Shown here one piece after another: positions 34,315-42,219 of a stretch of DNA of 64,000 nt (positions are counted from its first letter, which is position 1; the number at the start of each line of letters is the position of its first letter). A program made the position numbers and the translations under genes. The stretch is from positions 496,001 to 560,000 of the forward strand of contig NZ_CP022990.1 in the NCBI RefSeq assembly GCF_002278075.1, read 5' to 3'. The notes beneath the pieces are model-generated. The model did no database searches and had not been told where the DNA came from. It worked only from the letters and a program-made list of their open reading frames with translations. This DNA is from Paraburkholderia aromaticivorans. GTDB taxonomy: Bacteria; Pseudomonadota; Gammaproteobacteria; Burkholderiales; Burkholderiaceae.

Positions 34315-35589
34315 CTATTTCCTGAACCTTTCTATCGAGTAATCGTCCAGAGGGATTCCGGGCGTACGATTTGCGAGCAGATCCGCAACGAGCGCACCGG
34401 TAGTCGCGGATTGCGTCAGGCCGAGATGTCCGTGACCGAACGCGTAAACAATGGCAGGCACACGCGGCGAGCGACCGATGACGGGCAGCGAGTCGGGCGT
34501 GGCCGGGCGGTGGCCCATCCACCTGAGCGCGCCCTGATCGTTGATGCCCGGCAGGAAGCGTTTGCCGAGCGTGAGCAGCGCGTCGCTGCGCCGATAGTTC
34601 GGCAGCGCCTTCAGGCCGGCGAACTCGGCCGCGCCGCCAATACGCAAACCGATATCGAGTGGCGTCGCCACGAACTTGCGTTCGGCAAAGATCACTTCGC
34701 GCGAAAGGCTGATGCCATGTGCGGGCAACGTGGTGTTATAGCCACGCTCGCTGTCGAGCAGCACACGGTCGCCAATGGAATGCGCGAGACCGGCGGACCA
34801 TGCGCCGGCGGCAACCACGAGCCGGCGGCCGCTCACCCGTTCGCCGCTGGCGAGCAGCGCGGCGGGCAACAGGGCATCGGAAGGGTCGAGCGCCGTCGCG
34901 CGCCCCACGACGAATTGCGCGCCAAGCTCGCGAATGCGCTCGCGCAGTTGCGTCACGAGTTGCCTGGGGTCGCCAATGTGAGACCAGTCCTCAAGAAATA
35001 CGCCGTGCCTGAAAACCGGGGCCAATGAAGGCTCGCAATCGCGGACTTCGGCGGCGGTCATCGTCTTCAAGCGCACACCCAGTTCCCGTTTGAACGCCCA
35101 TTCGGAGGAGTCGGCCCTGAACGCTTCATCGGTTTCGTAGACGGTCAGCGCGCCGCGGCGATAGAAAGTGTCCATTGCGCCGATATCCTTGAACATCGGC
35201 ACGATGTCGTCGTAAACGCGATTGTTGAGTTTCGCCAGGGCGTGGGAAATGGAACGGAACCGGTCCTCGCGGCTCGCTTTCTGGAACTCGATCAACCAGG
35301 GCAAAGCTGCCGGAACATGTTTCCAGTCCAACGAAAGCGGACCCAGCGGATCGAACAGCCACTTTGCCGCCTTGAAGAACAAACCATGCACCGAAATCGG
35401 CGTGCTTTCAGTCACCGCAATCCCGCCCGCGTTTCCGTGCGACGTACGATCCCCTTCGAAATCCGGATCGACTATCGTCACGATGGCGCCGTCTTTCAGC
35501 GCCGACCACGCGCAGGCAAGACCGACAATGCCACCACCAATGACCACTACGTCGGGCGTCGCTTGTGAGGCACGAGTGTTTGTTTGCAT
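34315..35589 (-). CDS. D-hydroxyproline dehydrogenase (FAD-dependent, DadA-like)
   Basis: This DAO-family flavoprotein has 424 residues. The FAD-binding Rossmann motif is VVVIGGGIVGLACAWS near residue 15, and the C-terminal substrate/FAD segment is RWMGHRPATPDSLPVIGRS followed by GHGHLGLTQ. It should oxidise cis-4-hydroxy-D-proline to the pyrroline with electrons to the respiratory chain. The gene lies between the GAF-domain gene and the deaminase. A general D-amino acid dehydrogenase is the alternative, but the neighbours argue for hydroxyproline. Confidence 0.9.
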   Translation of the reverse strand: MQTNTRASQATPDVVVIGGGIVGLACAWSALKDGAIVTIVDPDFEGDRTSHGNAGGIAVTESTPISVHGLFFKAAKWLFDPLGPLSLDWKHVPAALPWLIEFQKASREDRFRSISHALAKLNNRVYDDIVPMFKDIGAMDTFYRRGALTVYETDEAFRADSSEWAFKRELGVRLKTMTAAEVRDCEPSLAPVFRHGVFLEDWSHIGDPRQLVTQLRERIRELGAQFVVGRATALDPSDALLPAALLASGERVSGRRLVVAAGAWSAGLAHSIGDRVLLDSERGYNTTLPAHGISLSREVIFAERKFVATPLDIGLRIGGAAEFAGLKALPNYRRSDALLTLGKRFLPGINDQGALRWMGHRPATPDSLPVIGRSPRVPAIVYAFGHGHLGLTQSATTGALVADLLANRTPGIPLDDYSIERFRK

Positions 35590-35676
35590 TTCCAGTTCTT
35601 CAATACTGAATCGTCGGCGGGCTATCCATCATGTGCCCGCCGCAGGCCGTGAATCAGGTCGATCCGGCCAGCGGTT

Positions 35677-36222
35677 CTACACCTGTTCCATATGATCCGG
35701 CTCGCCGAGCTCGCGCAACCTGTCAAGACAGGCTTCGAAGGGCGCCACGGCAAGCTGGGCAAACACCACTGCCAGACGGACGTCCGCGTGGTCGTACTGG
35801 CCCGCGCCGGCCAGCAGGTTCATGGTGCCGATCGTCAGGCCGTTCTTGCGCACCGGTATGTTGAGGACGCTCTCACAACCAATCGACCACAGCACTTCAT
35901 ACTCCGAAAACACCGCCTTGATATCCTCCCGGGTCGAACCGACAAATATCTCGCCTCTGTGCAACACGTGATCCACCCATCGGCTTTCGGTCACCCGCTT
36001 GAAACCGCCGACCGGGTTGATGTCCGGACGGTTGCTGTGCAGGCGCCCGAGGCGGCGGGACTGTTCGTCGTAGGCGAGTACCGTGAATAACCGCTGGCCA
36101 TAGACCTGGGTCAGCGCCTGCTCGATCGTTTGCCAGACGAGCTCTGGCGTTTGCCCTTCCTGCAGCGCATCGGCGACACGCTCCAGCGCCGACAGAGCGC
36201 CGTTCGGATGACTATTCGACAT
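35677..36222 (-). CDS. Stand-alone GAF-domain protein
   Basis: This 181-residue protein is almost entirely one GAF domain (about residues 10-165; FTVLAYDEQSRRLGRLHSN, then GCESVLNIPVRKNGLTIGTMNL). No HTH, kinase or GGDEF part is attached, so it cannot act alone as a classical signalling output. Cys116 in IGCESVLN and Cys165 are present; the three-Cys pattern of free-methionine-sulphoxide reductase is not evident. It begins 14 bp after the MFS gene and precedes the dehydrogenase. Its role may be a small-molecule sensor or a helper of the dehydrogenase. Confidence 0.8.
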   Translation of the reverse strand: MSNSHPNGALSALERVADALQEGQTPELVWQTIEQALTQVYGQRLFTVLAYDEQSRRLGRLHSNRPDINPVGGFKRVTESRWVDHVLHRGEIFVGSTREDIKAVFSEYEVLWSIGCESVLNIPVRKNGLTIGTMNLLAGAGQYDHADVRLAVVFAQLAVAPFEACLDRLRELGEPDHMEQV

Positions 36223-36236
36223 GGTGGCTCCGCTAA

Positions 36237-37643
36237 TTATTTGGCCGTCTTCAAGGAAGCGCCCGACATATCATCACCAAGGCTGTATTCGTCGGCCGTG
36301 ATCTGCTCCAGGGTTTTTCCACTGGTGGACACGCCCAGTATCAGCACCGCGAGCGCACCAACGAGCAGGATCGCAGTCGTCATGCCGAAGACCCCGGCAA
36401 AGCCCCAGATCGGATAGACATAGCCCACCAGCATGGGCGAACAGATCGCCCCTATGCGGCCGAACGCGGACGCGGTGCCCATACCGGTCGCACGCAGATG
36501 CGTCGGGAACACCTCGGGCGTATAGGCATATTCGCCGGCGTTGACACCGTTCATCGAGAACGACATGGCAATCGACGCGAGCACGATAGTCAGGTCACTG
36601 CCGGCGAAAGCAAGCCAGATTCCCGAGGCGCAGGCGAGCCCCATGTAGGTGACGATCGTCGCCTTGCGTCCGAGTTTTTCGCAAAAGTAAGCCGAGGAGT
36701 AGTATCCCGGAATCTGTGCGAGGTAGATCGCGATCGAAACGGAGAAGCTCTTTGTGATCGTCATTCCGTGCTGGACGAGCAGCCCCGGAATCCAGACGAA
36801 AAACGCGTACGAACAGAACGTCACCGAGAGCCAGAGGCACCACGTCATCAGCGTCGTTTTCGCAAGCGGCGGCTTCCACAGCAGCTTCAGATTGCCGAAG
36901 AACGAACCCGAATACTCATGGAGCGTCGCGTCGCCCGCGACGGGCACGACGGGCGGAAGCGCCACGCCCGAGCGTTCTATCTGCCTTTCGATGTCCGTCA
37001 CCACGGCAGCCGCTTCTTCGTGGCGTCCGCGCGTTTCCAGCCAGCGAGGCGACTCGTGAAGCGAGCGCCGCCACCAGAGCAGAACGACGACCGGCACCGA
37101 AACGATCACCAGCGCGATGCGCCATCCTTCCGGGTTCAGAGGAATAACAAAGTACCCGATCAGCGCGGCCGCGACGAATCCGAACGAGAAAAAACCGGCA
37201 AGCGCCCCGGTAAAGGCGCCGCGATAGCGATTGCTGACGAACTCGACGAGGAACGGCGCAATGATTGCCCCTTCGGCGCCCATGCCGATCCCGGCGATCG
37301 CGCGCAGCAACGCGAACGTGTGCCAGTCATTCACAAACGCATTCACGAACGTCAGCACGCAGAAAAACGTCAGTGCCCACATCATCACGACACGACGGCC
37401 GAACCGGTCGCCGAGCAAACCCGCGAACAACGCGCCGATCAGAAAGCCGACATAGGTGCTGCTGCCGAGCAGACCGGTCTCGAAGCTGGTCAGATGCCAT
37501 TTCGTACGAACCACCGGCAGGATGAAGGCGATGATGGCCGCATCGACGGCCTCGAACATGAAGCCAAGTCCGCCCATGATGAGCAGCTTGAAATGGAAGC
37601 GAGTGAACGGCAAACGCTCGAGCCGTGCTGCGATCGGTGACAT
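36237..37643 (-). CDS. MFS transporter, probable hydroxyproline carrier
   Basis: This carrier of 468 residues has 12 membrane segments of the sugar-porter-like/metabolite:H+ symporter type: FMFEAVDAAIIAF in helix 1, GDRFGRRVVMMWAL after helix 2, ESPRWLETRGR after helix 6 and TPEVFPTHLRATGMG in the second half. ATG 37643 has GGAGG five bases upstream; 37655 is an alternative. It heads the minus-strand hydroxyproline operon directly behind the shared-type promoter, so it most likely imports hydroxyproline or a peptide/betaine form of it. Confidence 0.88.
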   Translation of the reverse strand: MSPIAARLERLPFTRFHFKLLIMGGLGFMFEAVDAAIIAFILPVVRTKWHLTSFETGLLGSSTYVGFLIGALFAGLLGDRFGRRVVMMWALTFFCVLTFVNAFVNDWHTFALLRAIAGIGMGAEGAIIAPFLVEFVSNRYRGAFTGALAGFFSFGFVAAALIGYFVIPLNPEGWRIALVIVSVPVVVLLWWRRSLHESPRWLETRGRHEEAAAVVTDIERQIERSGVALPPVVPVAGDATLHEYSGSFFGNLKLLWKPPLAKTTLMTWCLWLSVTFCSYAFFVWIPGLLVQHGMTITKSFSVSIAIYLAQIPGYYSSAYFCEKLGRKATIVTYMGLACASGIWLAFAGSDLTIVLASIAMSFSMNGVNAGEYAYTPEVFPTHLRATGMGTASAFGRIGAICSPMLVGYVYPIWGFAGVFGMTTAILLVGALAVLILGVSTSGKTLEQITADEYSLGDDMSGASLKTAK

Positions 37644-37710
37644 GTAAGCCTCCATGAGGAGAGAAGTGGCGCGGGAGCGGCACTGAACCGCAGCCCGCCT
37701 CCATGATTCC

Positions 37711-37739
37711 AATATCCTGTATCCAAAATACGGTGTCAA
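37711..37739 (-). promoter_or_regulatory. Promoter of the hydroxyproline operon with embedded TTGGATAC site
   Basis: On the minus strand: TTGACA (37739-37734), a 17-bp spacer, GATATT (37716-37711). TTGGATAC begins at spacer position 8. The -35 box is a perfect consensus. The predicted start gives a leader of about 60 nt before the MFS gene. This is the same design as the porin and AcnX promoters. Confidence 0.68.
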
Positions 37740-37853
37740 TCGCAAATTGCCAACAGCCGATTCTTACCAGGGATTACCCTTTAGAACGCGTGATGGTGGA
37801 CTGCGCGCAGTCCGGTGGCCGGGAGACAGCACTGCCTGCGGCATCCTCGGGAC

Positions 37854-38993
37854 TTAGAAGTTGTGACGCACACCCACCCGGACCGCAACCTGATTTTCCG
37901 TCGAAGAAGGCGTCAGGAAAGACAGCGCGGCAACGGCCTGTTTGCCGGTGGAGTCGGTTCCCGTTGCGTGTTCCCACGAGGTGGTTGCATAGAGAAGCGT
38001 ACGTTTGGAGAGCGCATACTGGGTGCCCAGATTGAGTTGCCCGTATTTCGCGGATTCCGCCTTCGTATAGTCGTACGACGCCCCGAGGAGTAACGCCGGC
38101 GTAAGGTTGTACGTGGCAAGCGCTTCGAAGTTGTTGAATGTCGCCGTTCCCGAAAAGGGCGTCGACGAGGTTCGAACCACGTCCTCGAAGCGCGTATTGG
38201 TGTAGGTAAAGCCCAGCAACGCCGCACCGATACGATAATTGACGCCCGCGCCGGCGACCTGCAACGTATGCGCGGACGTATAGCCGCTGAAGGTGGGGTT
38301 CGTGATCGGATTGGCGAACGTCGTTCCCGCGACGGGACTGGCAGTCGCGTCGTAGATCGACGTGGCCGGGTCATTGATTCGCGAAAACACCGCGCTCGCG
38401 CTCAACGCGTTGTTCGTATAGGCGAGGCTGACCGACTCCTTCTTGCCGTTGGAAAAGTCCCCCGCGACGCCACCGAGGCTGAAGAGTGCTGACAGTTTGA
38501 AACCCGCATAGGTCGGCGAGAGATACTTGATCGAGTTGCTTAGCGAGTAGTCGCCCCAGACGTTGTCAACATCCGCGGCGTGTGCAGCCAGAATGCCGCC
38601 GAAGCGGCCCGATGCCGAGAGCGGCAGCAGCGAATCGAGTACGAGATCGTATTGACGCCCCATCAGCAGCGTGCCGAACGGCGAACCCAAACCCACGTAG
38701 GATTGCCGCCCGAACAGACGTCCGCCGTTATTGAACTTGCCGGTATTGATGTCAAACCCATTTTCGAGGCGTGCGATCGCGCTGTAGCCGCCGCCGAGGT
38801 TCTCGTTGACCAGAAAGCCCCACTTGCTGCTGCCCAGAGCGCCGTTTGACGCCTGGTAATTTTGATGGCCGCCCTGATTGTTGGTGAAGGTCAGGCCGTC
38901 GTCCGCGGTGCCGTAAAGCGTCACCGAACTTTGTGCGTAGCACGATAGCGTCGCCGCCATCAATGCCGTCATGCCGAGAAACTGCTTCTTCAT
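37854..38993 (-). CDS. Outer-membrane porin, Burkholderia type
   Basis: This porin of 379 residues has a signal peptide (MKKQFLGMTALMAATLSCYA) and mature start QSSVTLYGTADDGLTF. It carries GSSKWGFLVNENLGGGYSAI, LFGRQSYVGLGSPFG and the C-terminal Phe (VRVGVRHNF). AAGGAG precedes the start. Its promoter (39258-39286) shares the TTGGATCC-in-spacer design with the hydroxyproline operon, so it is probably co-induced to admit the substrate through the outer membrane. Confidence 0.92.
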   Translation of the reverse strand: MKKQFLGMTALMAATLSCYAQSSVTLYGTADDGLTFTNNQGGHQNYQASNGALGSSKWGFLVNENLGGGYSAIARLENGFDINTGKFNNGGRLFGRQSYVGLGSPFGTLLMGRQYDLVLDSLLPLSASGRFGGILAAHAADVDNVWGDYSLSNSIKYLSPTYAGFKLSALFSLGGVAGDFSNGKKESVSLAYTNNALSASAVFSRINDPATSIYDATASPVAGTTFANPITNPTFSGYTSAHTLQVAGAGVNYRIGAALLGFTYTNTRFEDVVRTSSTPFSGTATFNNFEALATYNLTPALLLGASYDYTKAESAKYGQLNLGTQYALSKRTLLYATTSWEHATGTDSTGKQAVAALSFLTPSSTENQVAVRVGVRHNF

Positions 38994-39408
38994 CGTGAAT
39001 CTCCTTGCGAATTAGTTCGTCATACTGAGTGTATGGATGGGAAATCCCTAGGCTCGGGTGATAGCAGGACCGTGCAGACGCGGATCCAGCAGGTCCGGCC
39101 AATTCGGTTCGAAACTACGCCGGGTCGCGCGAGGAGCAAACGACCTGCCCTCGCCAACGGCGATGTGGGGCATCAAGCGTGACTGGCATATCCGGTTTTG
39201 CGGACTCACCACTGCCCGCCAGGCATCAGCAGCGACGGCGCCGACCAGTTCGCAGACAATATCTTGGATCCAATATAATTGGTCAAGGATTTTTCACGGC
39301 AGAACTTTTGGCGGGCGGTCGCGCCGCGCAAGCAGCCATTGGACACCTGGTGGTCAATCGCTGACAATCCACTAACGGCCGATTCGCCAAACGAAATCTT
39401 TTGACACG
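38994..39408. other. 415-bp region between the porin and phosphoesterase genes
   Basis: It holds the porin promoter at 39258-39286 (listed) and therefore a predicted porin leader of about 250 nt. A small dyad ATACTGAGTGTAT (39022-39034) lies just upstream of the porin ribosome-binding site. No gene is visible. The promoter of the phosphoesterase gene must lie in its right part but is not obvious. Confidence 0.6.
39258..39286 (-). promoter_or_regulatory. Porin promoter with perfect TTGGATCCAA palindrome in the spacer
   Basis: On the minus strand: TTGACC (39286-39281), 17-bp spacer, GATATT (39263-39258). The spacer ends with the 10-bp perfect palindrome TTGGATCCAA (39264-39273), starting at spacer position 8 exactly as in the other two promoters. 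A repressor bound here would sit between the -35 and -10 boxes. Confidence 0.65.
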
Positions 39409-40143
39409 ATGAAAATCGCAGCCCTTTCAGACATTCACGGCAACCTCGCCGCGCTGAACGCGGTGCTCGATGACGCGCACCGGCAAGGGGCCGATGTCAT
39501 AGTCAACCTCGGCGACATTCTGTCCGGCGCCCTCTATCCGTCCCAAACGGCTGATCGGTTGATCCCGCTCGGCCTGCCCACGATCAGCGGCAACCATGAA
39601 AGGCAACTGCTTACGGGTGAGCTTTCCCGCATGGGACTGTCCGATCGTTTTGCGAACCAATGTCTACGCGACGATCAACTGGCCTGGATACGGGCATTGC
39701 CCTCCACCCTGAGACTCGCCGGTGACGTCCTGCTCGTGCATGGCACGCCGCAAGACGATCTGAGCTATTTCCTCGAGACCGTGACAGCGAGCGGCTGCCG
39801 GGTGGCGACGCACGACGAAGTCAAAAGCCGCGCAGGCGAAGCCGATGCAACCTTGATACTGTGCGGCCACACCCACCTGCAACGGTCGATAAAACTCGAT
39901 GATGGGCGCCTGATCGTGAACCCGGGCAGCGTCGGACTGCAAGCCTATGCGGATGACCTTCCGTTTCCACATCGAATGGAAATGGGTTCGCCGCATGCGC
40001 GCTACGCCAGCGTGACGAGAACCGCTTCCGGATGGGACGTGGAGTTTCGAGCCGTCGAATATGATTGGAACGCGGCGGCGACCATAGCCGCACTGAACGG
40101 ACGGCCCGATTGGGAAACCGCGCTTCGCACCGGATATTGCTGA
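39409..40143 (+). CDS. Metallophosphoesterase, YfcE/calcineurin-like
   Basis: This phosphoesterase of 244 residues has all the dimetal motifs: DIHGN at the N-terminus, NLGDIL, SGNHER, LLVHGTP and CGHTHLQ. Such small cytosolic enzymes hydrolyse phosphodiesters or phosphomonoesters; the substrate is open. It stands alone between the hydroxyproline porin and deoR, with no evident operon partner. A 6-bp hairpin (40173-40188) follows about 30 bp after the stop. Confidence 0.87.
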   Translation: MKIAALSDIHGNLAALNAVLDDAHRQGADVIVNLGDILSGALYPSQTADRLIPLGLPTISGNHERQLLTGELSRMGLSDRFANQCLRDDQLAWIRALPSTLRLAGDVLLVHGTPQDDLSYFLETVTASGCRVATHDEVKSRAGEADATLILCGHTHLQRSIKLDDGRLIVNPGSVGLQAYADDLPFPHRMEMGSPHARYASVTRTASGWDVEFRAVEYDWNAAATIAALNGRPDWETALRTGYC

Positions 40144-40172
40144 GAATTTCGCCTGGGGATCGAGTACCCCCA

Positions 40173-40188
40173 TGTCCGTTTTCGGACA
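40173..40188 (+). terminator. Weak hairpin after the phosphoesterase gene
   Basis: TGTCCG-TTTT-CGGACA forms a 6-bp stem with a 4-nt loop, about 30 bp after the stop codon. The following bases are C-rich, not a U-tract, so intrinsic termination would be inefficient. Confidence 0.3.
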
Positions 40189-40286
40189 AGGCCCCCCTTC
40201 TCGCCGAAAGCCGCAACAAGCGGCAAACCCACCTTCCCCCACCCTTGCAGTCAACGCATATCACGCTCGCCGCGCGCGCCACCTCT

Positions 40287-40302
40287 TGTTATAATTCTTT
40301 CA
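40287..40302 (+). promoter_or_regulatory. deoR promoter (extended -10) overlapping a DeoR-type operator
   Basis: TGTTATAATTCTTTCA matches 13 of 16 bases of the E. coli deo operator palindrome TGTTAGAATTCTAACA as I recall it. It also contains a perfect extended -10 element (TGnTATAAT) 60 bp before the deoR start. A closely similar 16-mer lies at the deoC promoter (50684-50699). Autoregulation is inferred. Confidence 0.7.
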
Positions 40303-40354
40303 CCTAATCGAAAAAAACATAACGTTCATCCACACACTGCGCGACAGGATCCCC

Positions 40355-41080
40355 ATGCTGAAACCCGACCGCCTCCGCGCCCTCGCCGACGCGTTGGCAA
40401 GGCAAAACGTGATGCGCTTGCGCGACGCCGCCGGCCTGCTGGGCGTTTCGGAAATGACTGTCCGGCGCGACATTGCAGGCAGTCCGGAACGATTCACGTA
40501 TCTCGGCGGTTATATCGTCAGCGCGACCGACGTACCCAATAACGCCGGCTATTCACTCGAAGAAGAAAAAGACCACTTCGCGCAGGCGAAGGCGGAAGCG
40601 TCGGCGGTCGCGGCGGGATTGATCGGCGATAACGAAACCCTGTTCATCGACTGCGGCACGACGCTCACCACGTTGGCGCGGCTGATTCCGGTCGAGCGCC
40701 ACGTCACCGTGGTGTGCTACTCGCTGAATGTCGCGGAGATTCTGCGGCGCAAACCGAATGTGCGAATGATTCTGCTCGGCGGCGTGTACGTGCCCTCGTC
40801 AGATTCGTTCGCAGGCGAGGAAAGTCTGGAGATGCTGCGCCGCATGGGGATCAACAAGGCGTTCATTTCCGCGGGCGGCGTGGATGTGGCGCGCGGCGTC
40901 ACCTGCTGGAATTTTCATGAGGTCGCGCTCAAACAGGCGGCCATGGCGAGCGCGGTCGAACGGCATCTGGTGGTGGATCAGAGCAAGTTCGGCGTAGTCA
41001 AGGCGGTGCGTTTCTCGCAGGTGGACGACTTCGATTCCATCATCACCGAGAAAGGCCAGGAGCACCGCAAGCGCCGCTAG
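40355..41080 (+). CDS. deoR: DeoR-type repressor of the deoxyribose/deoxynucleoside locus
   Basis: This protein of 241 residues has an N-terminal HTH (LRDAAGLLGVSEMTVRRDI) and a C-terminal sugar-phosphate-sensing domain with FIDCGTTLTTLA, VVCYSLNVAE and VVDQSKFGVVKAVRF. The wording follows E. coli DeoR closely (LGGYIV after the HTH, CYSLN, and the FHEVALKQAAMA stretch), more than the generic AgaR/GlpR group. Its likely inducer is deoxyribose 5-phosphate. It is convergent with the deoC/transport operon, whose promoter and its own both carry deo-operator-like sequence. Confidence 0.9.
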   Translation: MLKPDRLRALADALARQNVMRLRDAAGLLGVSEMTVRRDIAGSPERFTYLGGYIVSATDVPNNAGYSLEEEKDHFAQAKAEASAVAAGLIGDNETLFIDCGTTLTTLARLIPVERHVTVVCYSLNVAEILRRKPNVRMILLGGVYVPSSDSFAGEESLEMLRRMGINKAFISAGGVDVARGVTCWNFHEVALKQAAMASAVERHLVVDQSKFGVVKAVRFSQVDDFDSIITEKGQEHRKRR

Positions 41081-41145
41081 GCGCACTTGCCGCCTTCCGC
41101 ATCGCGGGCGCAAACCCGGCAACGCAGAGGCCGCCCCGTCAGTCT

Positions 41146-42204
41146 TCAGCTCTTGCGCTGCAATGCGAAGAGCGTCCCGGCGATCAGAATGAACGCGCCG
41201 ATAATCACCTTCTGCCAGGTGCTCGGCACGCCCACCAGAATCAGCACGCTATTGATCAGCGTGACCAGCACCACCCCAAGCAACGTGCCGGCCACCGTGC
41301 CGGTGCCGCCCGTAATGCGCGCCCCGCCCAGAATCACTGCGGCGATCACGTCGAGCTCCGAGCCCACCAGATCGAACGGATTGGCGAGCCGGTTGTTCGA
41401 CACGTGCAGAATGCCCGCAATGCCGGCGAGCATGCCGGTATAGCCGAATACGAACAGGTGAATCGCGCGCAGGTTGTAGCCGAGCCGCTCGGCAATCGCA
41501 AGGCTGCCGCCCATGGCATACACGCCGCGACCCATCATCGTGCGGTTCAACAGCCACCATGTCACCACCGCGGCCGCCACCAGCGCCACCACCGACACCG
41601 GCAAGACGGCGCGCAGGCCGTCCGCGGTGTGATAGAAAAACAGCGGAATGCGGCCGAAGTGATCCATGCTGTGCGGGATGTTCATGAAGAACGAGGTGCC
41701 GATAAACGTCAGCAGCAGCCCGCGATACAGATACTGCGTGCCGATCGTGACGATCAGCGAAGGCGCCTTCAGCCGATGCACCAGCAGCCCGTTGATCACG
41801 CCGAGCACGACGCCGCCGAACGCGCCCGTGATCAGGATCAGCGCGAACGGCGCATCCGGCCACCACGCGAACACGGCCTTGGTGATGCCGTACATCGTCA
41901 GCGCGGCAATCGCGGTGAACGATACGTCGATCCCGCCGGAGGCCAGCACGACGAGCGTGCCGAGCGCGAACAGCGACATCGTGGTGGCCGAGTGCAGCAG
42001 GTCGAATAGCGTCGCGAGCTGGAAGAAGCGCGGATTGATCGAGCCGACAATCAGGCACGTCACCGCAATCAGCGCGACGGTAAACCATTCGGGATTGCGC
42101 GCGAACCGGGTTCGCAAGCTCGGCGGCTTGACCTCGGGAGCGACTTCGACAACGGTCGGGGTGGTCATGGTCTGGTTCAGGCGCGAATCGAGGCGCGAGT
42201 TCAT
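41146..42204 (-). CDS. Ribose/AI-2-type ABC transporter permease (second permease)
   Basis: This BPD_transp_2 permease has 352 residues and about 8-10 membrane segments. VLASGGIDVSFTAIAALTMYG and the C-terminal VIAAVILGGARITGGTGTV are the family's conserved loops. It is the last gene of the minus-strand operon, 15 bp after the ATPase. The operon carries two different permeases, as in Lsr and rhamnose importers, so the channel is probably a heterodimer. Confidence 0.9.
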   Translation of the reverse strand: MNSRLDSRLNQTMTTPTVVEVAPEVKPPSLRTRFARNPEWFTVALIAVTCLIVGSINPRFFQLATLFDLLHSATTMSLFALGTLVVLASGGIDVSFTAIAALTMYGITKAVFAWWPDAPFALILITGAFGGVVLGVINGLLVHRLKAPSLIVTIGTQYLYRGLLLTFIGTSFFMNIPHSMDHFGRIPLFFYHTADGLRAVLPVSVVALVAAAVVTWWLLNRTMMGRGVYAMGGSLAIAERLGYNLRAIHLFVFGYTGMLAGIAGILHVSNNRLANPFDLVGSELDVIAAVILGGARITGGTGTVAGTLLGVVLVTLINSVLILVGVPSTWQKVIIGAFILIAGTLFALQRKS

Positions 42205-42219
42205 GAGTAGGAACGTCCT

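Noticed and set aside
40173..40188. Strong intrinsic terminator after the phosphoesterase gene
   Set aside because: The stem is only 6 bp and followed by C-rich sequence, not a U-tract. Kept as a weak hairpin only.
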